From Marivita sp051251565 (GTDB lineage Bacteria; Pseudomonadota; Alphaproteobacteria; Rhodobacterales; Rhodobacteraceae), in the NCBI RefSeq assembly GCF_051251565.1, contig NZ_JBPOFB010000003.1:1-64000 (forward strand): 64,000 nt of DNA, written 5' to 3'. Of this stretch, positions 16,353-24,828 are shown in pieces; the stretch's first letter is position 1; every line of letters begins with the position of its first letter. A program made the position numbers and the translations under genes. A model generated the notes under the pieces. The model was not told the origin of the DNA. It was given only the letters and a program-made list of their open reading frames with translations, and did no database searches.

Positions 16353-17281
16353 GCCTGCATCCCCATCCGCCGCAGGGTGATCCGCTGAGTGAGGTCCAAA
16401 AGCGTCACCAATGCCCCCGCAAGGATCGCAGCGGCGAACAGGGCCGCCCAAATGGCAAGGGGCGTGCCGAACTGGTCCCCAATCAGGATGCGCGCCCCAA
16501 GACCAGAAATCGCCCCGGTCGGTAGCTCACCTACGATGGTCCCCACCAACGCCGCAGCAATGCCGATCTTGAGCGACGTGAACAGGTAGGGCACCGACGC
16601 GGGCAGGCGCAGTTTCAAAAACGCCTGAAATCCGGAGGCCGAATAAGTCCGCAACAAATCAAGCTGCGCCGCGCCCGGTGATCGCAGCCCTTTGACCATG
16701 CCGACAAGAACCGGGAAATAACACAGATAGGCCGAGATGATCGCCTTGGGCACCGTGCGCCCTTCGATGCCGACCTGGCTCGACAACACGATGATCATCG
16801 GGGCCAGCGCAACGATAGGCACAGTCTGGCTGATAATCGCCCACGGCATCAGGCTCATGTTCACAACGCGGCTGTAGACAATGGCGATTGCCCCGGCCAT
16901 GCCCAGAACCGTGCCCAGCGCAAAGCCCCAAAGCGTTGATTGCAAGGTGATCCAGCCATGATAGATCAGCGACCGTTTCGACATCGGTCGCCCCTTGAGC
17001 ACCATATCCCCGGTGGTCTTCCAAAGCTCTTGTCCAACCTGCCCCGGCGTTGGCAACCGCGGCCGGTCAAGCGCATATCCGCCGGAAATATATGCGGGAT
17101 TGTCGACCATCAGCCGCCACAGCGGTTGCTCAAACCGCGCGCGCGCTTCGGGAGGGACAACCTCTGCCCCCGCCCGGTCTGCAACATCCAACGCAACCCG
17201 CATATTCATCGGGGCTACAGCCAGATACCAAAGCGCGACAATGGCCGCGAGAACGGTCAGGATGGGCAGAAGGGTCTTCAT
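16349..17281 (-). CDS. ABC transporter permease (probable pyrimidine importer)
   Basis: 310 residues. The first span is at 5-24 (LPILTVLAAIVALWYLAVA), then a long periplasmic loop (to about residue 105), then a five-span permease domain. The coupling loop contains LLRTYSASGFQAFLKLRLPASVPYLFTSLK, of which LRLPASVPYL is the conserved part. The N-terminal loop is longer than in its partner, so the two permeases are not recent duplicates. It starts six bases after the ATPase stop. Confidence 0.88.
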   Translation of the reverse strand: MKTLLPILTVLAAIVALWYLAVAPMNMRVALDVADRAGAEVVPPEARARFEQPLWRLMVDNPAYISGGYALDRPRLPTPGQVGQELWKTTGDMVLKGRPMSKRSLIYHGWITLQSTLWGFALGTVLGMAGAIAIVYSRVVNMSLMPWAIISQTVPIVALAPMIIVLSSQVGIEGRTVPKAIISAYLCYFPVLVGMVKGLRSPGAAQLDLLRTYSASGFQAFLKLRLPASVPYLFTSLKIGIAAALVGTIVGELPTGAISGLGARILIGDQFGTPLAIWAALFAAAILAGALVTLLDLTQRITLRRMGMQA

Positions 17282-17287
17282 GGCGCG

Positions 17288-18109
17288 TCAATCGTCATAG
17301 GCATGCCCCGCCCGAAGCCCTTCGCGCACGCGATGCGCAATCGCCAGAAACTCTGGCGTGTCCCGAATATTGAGAGGCCGGTCCTTGGGCAGCGGGCTTT
17401 CGATGATGTCCGTGATCCGCCCCGGCCGTGGGCTCATCACGACAATCTTGGTCGACAGATACACCGCCTCTGGGATCGAATGGGTCACAAACGCGATGGT
17501 CTTTTCGGTGCGTGACCACAGGTCCAGCAACTGCTCGTTCAGGTGATCGCGGACAATCTCGTCAAGCGCGCCAAACGGCTCGTCCATCAGCAAGATATCC
17601 GCGTCAAACGCCAGCGCCCGTGCAATCGACGCCCGCTGCTGCATCCCGCCAGACAATTGCCAAGGATATTTCTTGCCGAAACTCGACAACTCCACGAGAT
17701 CCAGAACCCGCGCAATCCGCGCCTCTTGGTCGGCCTTGGAATACCCCATGATCTCTAGCGGCAAGGCGATGTTCTTCTCAATCGTGCGCCAAGGATAAAG
17801 CCCTGCCGCTTGGAACACATAGCCATAAGCCCGCGCCCGCCGCGCCTCATCCGCGGTCATGCCATTGACGGTCAACGTCCCACCCGTCGGCGTTTCCAAC
17901 GCCGCGATACACCGCAGAAACGTCGTCTTGCCACAGCCCGACGGCCCGATAAAGCTGACGAACTCGCCCTTTCCTATCTCCAGATCGACACCGGACAGGG
18001 CATGCACCGGCCCGTCATTCGTATCGAATGTGAGGTCGAGCGCTTTCGCGGACACAACCGTGTTCATGTGACTTTGATCCGCAACCGAAGCCTCTGACAG
18101 AACCTGCAT
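17288..18109 (-). CDS. ABC transporter ATP-binding protein (probable pyrimidine importer)
   Basis: 273 residues starting at MQVLSEASVADQSHM; the ATG shares one base with the hydA stop (TGATG). Walker A is GPSGCGKTTFL, the Q-loop is VFQAAGLYPWRT, the signature is LSGGMQQRASIARAL, Walker B is ILLMDEPFGALD and the switch His is in FVTHSIPEAV. An internal ATG at 18067 (MNTVV) is an alternative start. This is the energising subunit of the NMT1-type importer. Confidence 0.93.
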   Translation of the reverse strand: MQVLSEASVADQSHMNTVVSAKALDLTFDTNDGPVHALSGVDLEIGKGEFVSFIGPSGCGKTTFLRCIAALETPTGGTLTVNGMTADEARRARAYGYVFQAAGLYPWRTIEKNIALPLEIMGYSKADQEARIARVLDLVELSSFGKKYPWQLSGGMQQRASIARALAFDADILLMDEPFGALDEIVRDHLNEQLLDLWSRTEKTIAFVTHSIPEAVYLSTKIVVMSPRPGRITDIIESPLPKDRPLNIRDTPEFLAIAHRVREGLRAGHAYDD

Positions 18110-19563
18110 CAAACCCCCGTCGCAGGAATGCCGGTTCGCCGAACGGGTGATGGCGCGGTCAGGTCTTTCCATGTCGACAGCGCCTTGTTTACCGTCCCGT
18201 TCGGTTCGCGGGCAACAAACTTGCCGTGGCCTTCCTGAGTACGGATTTCACCATCATAAACCGCGACCTGTCCCCGCGTCAGCGTAAAGCGCGGCAAGCC
18301 TTTGACATGATGGCCCTCGAACACATTGTAATCAATGGAAGATTGCTGCGTGCTGGCCTGAATGGTTTTCTCTTTCTTTGGGTCAAGCACCACCAGATCG
18401 GCATCTGCACCCACCAAAACCGCGCCCTTTTTGGGGTAGCAGTTCAAAATCTTCGCAATATTGGTCGAGGTGACGGCAACAAACTCGTTCGGCGTCAGGC
18501 GGCCCGTCTCAACCCCTTGCGTCCAAAGCATAGGCAAGCGGTCCTCAAGACCCCCGGTGCCATTCGGGATCTTGGAAAAGTCGCCGACACCAAAGCGTTT
18601 CTGTTCGGTCGTAAAGGCGCAATGATCCGTGGCCACGACCGACAAAGACCCCGACATCAGACCGGCCCAAAGGCTGTCCTGATGTTTCTTGTTGCGGAAC
18701 GGTGGTGACATCACGCGTCGCGCTGCATGATCCCAGTCGTCATGGAAATACTCGCTTTCGTCCAGCGTCAGGTGCTGGATCAACGGCTCGCCCCAGACGC
18801 GCTTGCCCTGCATCCGCGCGCGCCGGATCGCCTCATGCGCCTCTTCGCAAGAGGTGTGCACGACATAAAGCGGCACACCCGCCATGTCGGCAATCATGAT
18901 CGCGCGGTTCGTCGCCTCACCCTCAACCTGCGAGGGCCGCGAATAGGCGTGCCCCTCGGGGCCGGTATTGCCTTGCGCCAGCAGCTTCGCTGTCATCTCG
19001 GCCACCACATCCCCGTTCTCGGCATGGACCATCGCAATGCCACCCAGTTCGGCCAGACGGTTGAACGACGCGAACAGCTCGTCATCATTCACCATCAACG
19101 CGCCTTTATAGGCGAGGAAGTGTTTGAACGTAGTGATCCCGCGATCCGCAATGACCGACTTCATGTCATTAAAGACCTGCTCACCCCACCATGTCACCGC
19201 CATGTGGAACGAATAATCACAATTCGCGCGGGTCGATTTGTTATCCCACCGCTTCAGCGCGTCGCGCAGGCCCTCACCCTGATTTGGCAGACAGAAGTCC
19301 ACCACCATCGTGGTGCCCCCGGCCAGCGCCGCACGCGTGCCAGATTCAAAATCATCGGCCGAGTATGTCCCCATAAACGGCATCTCGAGATGGACATGCG
19401 GGTCGATCCCACCGGGCATCACGTAGCAACCCGTCGCGTCCAGTTCCTTGTCGCCTTTCAGGTTCGGCCCAATCGCAATGATCACACCGTTTTCAATGGC
19501 GACATCCGCCTCGTAGGTCAGATCCGCAGTGACAACCGTTCCGTTCTTGATGACTGTGGTCAT
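18109..19563 (-). CDS. hydA: Dihydropyrimidinase
   Basis: 484 residues. It hydrolyses 5,6-dihydrouracil or dihydrothymine to N-carbamoyl-beta-amino acids. The HVH metal motif is GGIDPHVHLEMPFMG (about residues 54-68). The bridging carboxylated Lys lies in KHFLAYKGALMV, further His ligands are in VHAENGD and YVVHTSCEEAH, and the catalytic Asp is in VATDHCAF. It belongs to the amidohydrolase superfamily and is normally tetrameric. In the operon it is the second step of the reductive pathway, after PreTA and before HyuC. Confidence 0.95.
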   Translation of the reverse strand: MTTVIKNGTVVTADLTYEADVAIENGVIIAIGPNLKGDKELDATGCYVMPGGIDPHVHLEMPFMGTYSADDFESGTRAALAGGTTMVVDFCLPNQGEGLRDALKRWDNKSTRANCDYSFHMAVTWWGEQVFNDMKSVIADRGITTFKHFLAYKGALMVNDDELFASFNRLAELGGIAMVHAENGDVVAEMTAKLLAQGNTGPEGHAYSRPSQVEGEATNRAIMIADMAGVPLYVVHTSCEEAHEAIRRARMQGKRVWGEPLIQHLTLDESEYFHDDWDHAARRVMSPPFRNKKHQDSLWAGLMSGSLSVVATDHCAFTTEQKRFGVGDFSKIPNGTGGLEDRLPMLWTQGVETGRLTPNEFVAVTSTNIAKILNCYPKKGAVLVGADADLVVLDPKKEKTIQASTQQSSIDYNVFEGHHVKGLPRFTLTRGQVAVYDGEIRTQEGHGKFVAREPNGTVNKALSTWKDLTAPSPVRRTGIPATGV

Positions 19564-19597
19564 ATCTCGCTCCGTCGTCCTGATCTTCTCTGGTTTA

Positions 19598-19641
19598 AAA
19601 ATATCCCGGGGGTGGCCGGAGGCCAGGGGCAGAGCCCCCGA
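19598..19641. repeat. REP-like palindromic repeat, copy 1
   Basis: An AAATATCCCGGGGGT block is followed by GGCCGGAGGCC and by GGGGCAGAGCCCC(CGA). The second copy, at 41473-41505, shares the AAATA-C-C-CGGGGGT start and the GGGGCAGAGCCCCCGA end. It fills the gap between the hyuC stop and the hydA start inside an operon, so it may form mRNA stem-loops that change relative expression or stability. Confidence 0.55.
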
Positions 19642-20892
19642 TCACCGCACGATTTCCGCCGTCTCAACGACCGCATGGAACAAAACATCCGCCCCCGCCG
19701 TCGCCCATTCCTTGGAAATCTCTTCCGCCTCGTTGTGCGACAGCCCATCAACACAGGGGCACATCACCATCGCCGTGGGCGCCACATCATTGATCCAGCA
19801 GGCATCATGCCCCGCACCCGACACGATATCCATGTGAGAATAGCCCAACCGTTCCGCCGCATCCCGGATCGCCCCAACGCACCCTTCATCAAACGCCGGT
19901 GGATCAAACTGACCGACGATATGACTCTCGAAGGAAACGCCAATGCTCTCGCAGAGCGCAGGCGCGCGTTCCATGAACTCGGCCACCATCGCGTTGAGCT
20001 TATCCAGAAGATGCGTGCGCATATCGACGGTAAACACCACCTTGCCCGGAATGATGTTGCGCGAATTCGGATAGACGTCGATATGCCCGATGGCCCCCAC
20101 CGCGTTTGGTTGGTTCTTCATTGCAATCTCGTGCACCAGTTCCGTGATCAGCGCCAAACCGCGACCCGCATTCTTGCGCATCGACATGGGTGTCGATCCG
20201 GTGTGGCTTTCCTTACCGGTGACGGTGCACTCGATCCAGCGCAGGCCTTGACCATGGGTCACAACGCCAATGTCCTTGCCCTCGGCCTCCAGGATCGGAC
20301 CCTGTTCGATATGCAGCTCAAAGAACGCGTGCATCTTGCGGTCCCCGACCTTTTCAGTGCCCTTCCAGCCAATCCGCTCAAGCTCGTCTCCGAAGGTCTT
20401 GCCCTGCGCATCTTTACGGTCAAACGCCCAATCCAGCGTGTGTTTTCCCGCAAACACACCAGAGGCCAGCATGGCAGGCGCAAAGCGGGTGCCTTCTTCA
20501 TTGGTCCAGTTGGTCACAACGATGGGGTGCTTTGTCTTGATGCCAAGGTCATTCAGCGACCGGATCACCTCGAGCCCGCCCAGCACGCCCAGAACCCCGT
20601 CGTATTTGCCACCCGTCGGCTGCGTATCGAGATGCGATCCGACATAGATCGGAAGCGCGTCCGGGTCAGTCCCCTCGCGCCGCGCGAACATATTGCCGAT
20701 CTCATCGACACCCATGGTACAACCTGCATCTTCGCACCATGTCTGGAACAGCGCACGGCCTTGCGCGTCTTCGTCGGTCAGCGTCTGGCGGTTGTTGCCC
20801 CCCGCGATGCCCGGCCCGATCTTTGCCATCTCCATAAGGCTGTCCCACAGCCGGTCGCCATTGATCCGCAGGTTTTCGCCGGGTGCCGCCAT
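19642..20892 (-). CDS. hyuC: Zn-dependent hydrolase, beta-ureidopropionase / N-carbamoyl-amino-acid amidohydrolase type
   Basis: 416 residues starting at MAAPGENLRINGDRL, with GAGGG eight bases upstream; a longer upstream extension would run through the operator. It is an M20-family amidohydrolase: YVGSHLDTQPTGGKYDG (metal His and Asp), NWTNEEGTRFAPAM (bridging Glu), FELHIEQGPILE and the C-terminal GAGHDACW with LSHNEAEE. It releases beta-alanine or beta-aminoisobutyrate, CO2 and ammonia from the HydA product. Allantoate amidohydrolases look similar, but the hydA and preTA context favours pyrimidine breakdown. Confidence 0.92.
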   Translation of the reverse strand: MAAPGENLRINGDRLWDSLMEMAKIGPGIAGGNNRQTLTDEDAQGRALFQTWCEDAGCTMGVDEIGNMFARREGTDPDALPIYVGSHLDTQPTGGKYDGVLGVLGGLEVIRSLNDLGIKTKHPIVVTNWTNEEGTRFAPAMLASGVFAGKHTLDWAFDRKDAQGKTFGDELERIGWKGTEKVGDRKMHAFFELHIEQGPILEAEGKDIGVVTHGQGLRWIECTVTGKESHTGSTPMSMRKNAGRGLALITELVHEIAMKNQPNAVGAIGHIDVYPNSRNIIPGKVVFTVDMRTHLLDKLNAMVAEFMERAPALCESIGVSFESHIVGQFDPPAFDEGCVGAIRDAAERLGYSHMDIVSGAGHDACWINDVAPTAMVMCPCVDGLSHNEAEEISKEWATAGADVLFHAVVETAEIVR

Positions 20893-20940
20893 TCCAATTT
20901 CCCTCGCCTCTGGTTTATCCTGCATGACATCCGCAGGTTT

Positions 20941-20956
20941 TTTACCATTTGGTAAA
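20941..20956. promoter_or_regulatory. Candidate RutR operator upstream of hyuC
   Basis: TTTACCATTTGGTAAA: two perfectly complementary 7-base arms around a 2-base spacer. The layout matches the known E. coli RutR site TTGACCA-nn-TGGTCAA, with two symmetric changes per arm. It lies 49 bases before the hyuC ATG and just downstream of a candidate promoter. A sister site is at 24834-24849 before preT. Confidence 0.8.
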
Positions 20957-20959
20957 GTT

Positions 20960-20988
20960 ACGATTGCAACGCACCCCCAAGCTGTCAA
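20960..20988 (-). promoter_or_regulatory. Candidate promoter of the hyuC-hydA-ABC operon
   Basis: On the minus strand, TTGACA (20983-20988) is followed after 17 bases by AATCGT (20960-20965), a weak -10. The operator at 20941-20956 begins four bases further on, overlapping the expected transcription start, a position suited to repression. The same interval is the leader of the divergent rutR. Confidence 0.45.
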
Positions 20989-21068
20989 GGTATCATCTGG
21001 AATGAGTTTGCCTGCGCCGGCCTTAGTTCTGGGTCGTGCCTGCAAATACAGCAGGAGAAAAATAGCCC

Positions 21069-21683
21069 ATGACCAATGCCGCCCGAAAGCCCAGCCGCAT
21101 CCAGACCGAAAACCGTCAGCGCATCCGCGACGCGGCCCTTGGCCTGTTCGCCACGCATGGGTTCCGCGGCACCACGCTCGATCAGATTGCCGAAGCCTGC
21201 GGCATGCACAAGCCCAACCTCATTTACTATTACGAAAGCAAGGAAGCGATCCATATCGACCTTCTCAACACGCTGATGGAAGAATGGCTCAACCCGCTTG
21301 ATGCGATGGACCCGGACGGTGACCCGTTGGAGGAAATTCTGGGATATATCCGCCGCAAGATGGAGATGAGCCGCCTTTATCCGCGTGAATCGCGGCTGTT
21401 TGCGAACGAAATCGTGCAAGGCGCACCCCGGATGCTGCCACATCTGCAAAGTACGCTTAAACCGCTGTTCGACCGGCAATGCGGCATCATCAATCGCTGG
21501 ATGACCGAGGGCAAACTGGCACAGATGCACCCCGCCCATCTGATCTTTTCGATCTGGGCAGTGACACAGCATTATGCGGATTTCGAAGCCCAGATCGCAG
21601 TGCTGTTGCCCGGCGACGACAAACGCGCCCGCGGCGCGGATACGTTTGTCGAGGCAATGTTTCGTAAGGTGCTCACGCCGTAA
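21069..21683 (+). CDS. rutR: TetR family regulator, RutR-like pyrimidine-utilisation regulator
   Basis: 204 residues. The TetR helix-turn-helix is FATHGFRGTTLDQIAEACGM with NLIYYYESKEAI (residues about 27-60). The effector domain matches E. coli RutR closely by eye: YIRRKMEMSRLYPRESRLFANEI and HLIFSIWAVTQHYADF (quoted in part) align with YIRLKLEVSRDYPQASRLF and HLIFMIWASTQHYADF. E. coli RutR is released from DNA by uracil. The gene sits between the two catabolic transcription units and two palindromes of the RutR type flank it, so it probably represses both. Confidence 0.9.
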   Translation: MTNAARKPSRIQTENRQRIRDAALGLFATHGFRGTTLDQIAEACGMHKPNLIYYYESKEAIHIDLLNTLMEEWLNPLDAMDPDGDPLEEILGYIRRKMEMSRLYPRESRLFANEIVQGAPRMLPHLQSTLKPLFDRQCGIINRWMTEGKLAQMHPAHLIFSIWAVTQHYADFEAQIAVLLPGDDKRARGADTFVEAMFRKVLTP

Positions 21684-21725
21684 GCAATTTACGATGCCTT
21701 AAACAAGTCCGTGCAGAATAACGCC

Positions 21726-21968
21726 ATGTTGATGCACCATCCATTCGAGTCGCCCACAGCCTATAATCCGGCGTGGAGAGATCAGTTGTTCAGCGCGGAT
21801 GCGGTGCGCCGCAAGGGCGTTGTCCGCCGTAAGAAAGGCGCGATCCACCGCGAGGTTGGTCTGGACTTGCTGCGCGCCGAAATACAGGCGCGCGGATTTC
21901 AGCTTTATGATGTTGGGACAGATTACTTGATCGTTTGTCACTCCCAGCCAATCACCCGACTGGGATAG
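21726..21968 (+). CDS. Small conserved Rhodobacterales protein (often misannotated as PRA isomerase)
   Basis: 80 residues if started at the ATG at 21726; ATG at 21732 or GTG at 21711 are alternatives, and none has a clear ribosome site. The conserved core is WRDQLFSADAVRRKGVVRRK followed by VGLDLLRAEIQARGFQ and ITRL. Short proteins of this pattern occur widely in Rhodobacterales and have been labelled N-(5'-phosphoribosyl)anthranilate isomerase, which is impossible at this length. It is basic and probably nucleic-acid or protein binding. It lies 42 bases after rutR. Confidence 0.7.
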   Translation: MLMHHPFESPTAYNPAWRDQLFSADAVRRKGVVRRKKGAIHREVGLDLLRAEIQARGFQLYDVGTDYLIVCHSQPITRLG

Positions 21969-22048
21969 ATCCGCTCCAACTTACAGCAAAAAAACGCGCC
22001 CCGATATTCGGGCGTGTTCATCTTGCCGCAAACACGCGCACGGAGTCC

Positions 22049-22113
22049 CAGAATTTTATGGCCGGGTCCGAGAAACTTCGTACGAAGTTTCTCAGGCTCT
22101 CCATAAAATTCTG
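22049..22113. repeat. Nested palindromic element between convergent genes
   Basis: The outer arms CAGAATTTTATGG (22049-22061) and CCATAAAATTCTG (22101-22113) are perfect complements. Inside lies a 24-base perfect palindrome (22070-22093) made of GAGAAACTTCGT and its reverse complement, with no loop. Spacers of 8 and 7 bases separate the two levels. It sits between the small protein gene and preA, so a bidirectional terminator or an intergenic repeat family is likely. Confidence 0.75.
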
Positions 22114-22141
22114 TTAAGCGAATGCAGAAACCACGCGCGGC

Positions 22142-23449
22142 TCACTCTGCCGCTGTCCGCACCGCGGGGTTGTTCGGATGGGTTGTCCAATCCCCATGCT
22201 CTGCCGCAACGGAAAGACCCGTCCGTTCGTCCAATGCGCCCACAGGCAATTGCTCCATCGTGATGCAGGCCTCAACCGGGCACACATTCACGCAGAGATT
22301 GCAGGCCACGCATTCGTCATCCTTTACGGTGAACACACGGTCCTCGGACATCGCAATCGCCTGATGTGACGTGTCTTCACAGGCCGCGAAACACCGCCCA
22401 CACGAAATACAAAGGTCTTGGTCAATACGCGCCTTGGTCACATAATTCAGGTTCAGATTCTTCCAATCGCTGATATTCGGCACCGCACGCCCCACAAGGT
22501 CAGACGTCGCCGTCATGCCCTTTTCGTCCATGTATTGCGACAGACCCGAGATCATCTCTTGCACGATCTTGAACCCATAGGTCATCGCCGCCGTGCAGAC
22601 CTGCACATTGCCCGCACCCAGCGCCATGAATTCGGCCGCGTCCTTCCATGTGGTGACCCCGCCAATGCCAGAAATTGGCAGGCCACGCATCTCGGGCGAG
22701 CGTGCAATTTCCGCCACCATGTTGAGCGCGATCGGCTTGACCGCAGGGCCACAATAGCCGCCATGCGCGCCTTTGCCGTCAATCGTGGGTTCCGGCGCGA
22801 ACAGGTCCAGATCGACCGAGGTGATCGAATTGATCGTGTTGATCAGGCTCACCGCATCAGCCCCACCAGCATGCGCTGCCATTGCTGGCTTGCGAATATC
22901 GGTGATATTCGGCGTCAGCTTGACGATGCAGGGCATACGCGTGTTTTGTTTGACCCAGCGCGTCACCATCTCGATGTATTCGGGCACTTGGCCAACTGCG
23001 CTGCCCATGCCGCGTTCCGACATCCCATGCGGACAGCCGAAGTTAAGCTCAACCCCATCGGCCCCAGTCTCTTCCACCAAGGGCAGGATTCCCTTCCAGG
23101 CGTCCTCTTCGCAGGGCACCATCAGCGACACGACCATCGCGCGGTCCGGGTAATCACGCTTGACCGCTTTGATCTCGCGCAGGTTCACCTCCAACGGTCG
23201 GTCGGTGATCAGCTCGATGTTGTTCAGGCCCAACAGCCGCCGATCCGCGCCCCAAATCGCGCCGTAGCGGGGGCCATTGACGTTGACAACGGGCGGTCCC
23301 GCCTCGCCCAACGTCTTCCAGACCACACCGCCCCACCCCGCTTCAAAGGCGCGGCGGACGTTATATTCCTTGTCCGTCGGCGGGGCCGAGGCCAGCCAGA
23401 ACGGGTTCGGGCTTTTGATGCCCACGAAGTCTGTTGTCAGATCAGCCAT
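22142..23449 (-). CDS. preA: NAD-dependent dihydropyrimidine dehydrogenase, subunit PreA
   Basis: 435 residues. It reduces uracil or thymine to the 5,6-dihydro form. The N-terminal FMN-binding TIM barrel (about 1-310) resembles class 1 dihydroorotate dehydrogenase: PNPFWLASAPP, NFGCPHGMSERGMGSAVGQ, KLTPNITDI and PISGIGGVTTW. The C-terminal ferredoxin domain has two 4Fe-4S motifs, CISCGRCFAAC and CVACNLCVNVCP. The active loop lacks the Cys of the mammalian enzyme (see findings). It overlaps preT by eight bases. Confidence 0.95.
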   Translation of the reverse strand: MADLTTDFVGIKSPNPFWLASAPPTDKEYNVRRAFEAGWGGVVWKTLGEAGPPVVNVNGPRYGAIWGADRRLLGLNNIELITDRPLEVNLREIKAVKRDYPDRAMVVSLMVPCEEDAWKGILPLVEETGADGVELNFGCPHGMSERGMGSAVGQVPEYIEMVTRWVKQNTRMPCIVKLTPNITDIRKPAMAAHAGGADAVSLINTINSITSVDLDLFAPEPTIDGKGAHGGYCGPAVKPIALNMVAEIARSPEMRGLPISGIGGVTTWKDAAEFMALGAGNVQVCTAAMTYGFKIVQEMISGLSQYMDEKGMTATSDLVGRAVPNISDWKNLNLNYVTKARIDQDLCISCGRCFAACEDTSHQAIAMSEDRVFTVKDDECVACNLCVNVCPVEACITMEQLPVGALDERTGLSVAAEHGDWTTHPNNPAVRTAAE

Positions 23450-24776
23450 TGGAGCCTCCCATCAGGCTTGCATGAATATCTTCGGCCGCATCGCGTCCTT
23501 CGGCCACTGCCGTCACGGTCAGGTCATCTCCCCCAGCGGCGCAATCGCCCCCAGCCCAGACCCCGTCGACAGATGTCCGCCCCGCACCCGTGACCGCAAT
23601 CTTGCGCCCGTCCAGCGCTGGCAAACCGTCACCTGCAAGTGTTTGACCAATCGCTTTGAACACCTGATCGGCGGCAAGACGAAAGGTTTGGCCCGTTGGC
23701 GTCAAATCGTCGTCAGTGAACTCGAACTCGATCTCGCGCACAGACCCATTTCCATGCACGGCGACGGGTGATGCATTGGGGATGATCCGCACGCCTTTGG
23801 CTGCGGCCAGATCCTGCTCCCAAACGCTGGCATTCATCCTGTCGCGGCCCCGGCGATAGACGATAGTGACGTTAAGCGCGCCCAAAAGCTTGGACTGCAC
23901 AGCCGCATCAACAGCGGTCATTCCGCCACCGATAACAACCACATCGCGCCCCACAGGCAGGCTGGTCAGATCGTTGGCCTGCCGCAGGTCTGCAATGAAA
24001 TCCACCGCATCCAGAACGCCGTCCTTATCCGCGCCCGGCGCCACCAGCCCATTCACACCGCCAAGGCCCATGCCAAGGAACACCGCATCGTAGGCGCTTT
24101 GCAGACCTGCCAGGGTCACATCACGACCAAGCGCTTGTCCTGTGCGAATCTCGATCCCACCAATCTGCAAAAGCCAGTCCACTTCGCGCGCGGCGAAATC
24201 ATCGGTACTTTTGTAGGCGGCAATCCCGTATTCGTTCAGACCCCCAGCCTTTGGCCGCGCGTCATAAACCACCACATCATGCCCATGCATGGCGAGGCGA
24301 TGCGCACAGGCCAACCCTGCCGGACCGGCCCCGGCAACGGCAATCTGTTTGCCTGTCGAGGCCGCCCGGGAGAAAGGATGCATCCCGTGCGCCATCAGCG
24401 TGTCCGTCGCATAGCGCTGAAGTCGACCGATCTGGACCGGCTCGCCTTCGGCGGCTTCGCGCACGCACGCCTCCTCGCACAGGGTTTCGGTTGGGCACAC
24501 GCGGGCGCACATGCCACCCATGATGTTCTGCGTCAGGATCGTTTTCGCCGCCGCTTCGGGCGTGCCTGTTGCGATCTGGCGAATGAACAACGGGATGTCG
24601 ATGGCCGTCGGGCAGGCGGTAATGCACGGCGCATCGTGGCAGAAATAGCATCTGTCTGCCGCCACCAGAGCCTCGTGATCGCCCAAAGGCGCATGCAGAT
24701 CGGCGAACCCGGCGCTTAGCGCATCTGGGTCCATCCGTCCTGAAACAATCCCTTCTTTCAAAGCTCTGGCGTCCAT
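23442..24776 (-). CDS. preT: NAD-dependent dihydropyrimidine dehydrogenase, subunit PreT
   Basis: 444 residues starting at MDARALKEGIVSGRM, chosen because GGAG lies seven bases upstream; an in-frame TTG at 24812 is the next alternative. The N-terminal domain carries 4Fe-4S Cys sets (CYFCHDAPCITACPTAIDIP and CARVCPTETLCEEAC). Two dinucleotide folds follow: AVAGAGPAGLACAHRL for FAD and VVVIGGGMTAVDAAVQ for NAD. It feeds electrons from NADH to PreA. It is the first gene of preT-preA, with an operator 58-73 bases upstream. Confidence 0.94.
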   Translation of the reverse strand: MDARALKEGIVSGRMDPDALSAGFADLHAPLGDHEALVAADRCYFCHDAPCITACPTAIDIPLFIRQIATGTPEAAAKTILTQNIMGGMCARVCPTETLCEEACVREAAEGEPVQIGRLQRYATDTLMAHGMHPFSRAASTGKQIAVAGAGPAGLACAHRLAMHGHDVVVYDARPKAGGLNEYGIAAYKSTDDFAAREVDWLLQIGGIEIRTGQALGRDVTLAGLQSAYDAVFLGMGLGGVNGLVAPGADKDGVLDAVDFIADLRQANDLTSLPVGRDVVVIGGGMTAVDAAVQSKLLGALNVTIVYRRGRDRMNASVWEQDLAAAKGVRIIPNASPVAVHGNGSVREIEFEFTDDDLTPTGQTFRLAADQVFKAIGQTLAGDGLPALDGRKIAVTGAGRTSVDGVWAGGDCAAGGDDLTVTAVAEGRDAAEDIHASLMGGSNG

Positions 24777-24828
24777 CTTCACACTCCGCGTGTCTGATTG
24801 ATCCTGGCTCAAACGCTCTCACGGGTTT

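Noticed and set aside
18727..20955. A 742-codon open frame on the plus strand, antisense to hydA and hyuC
   Set aside because: It mirrors the codon pattern of two well-supported genes on the other strand, is rich in His/Arg/Pro as expected of a GC-rich shadow, and has no recognisable domain or ribosome site.
22418..23593. A 391-codon open frame antisense to preA and the 3' end of preT
   Set aside because: Composition typical of a shadow frame; preA has all its cofactor motifs.
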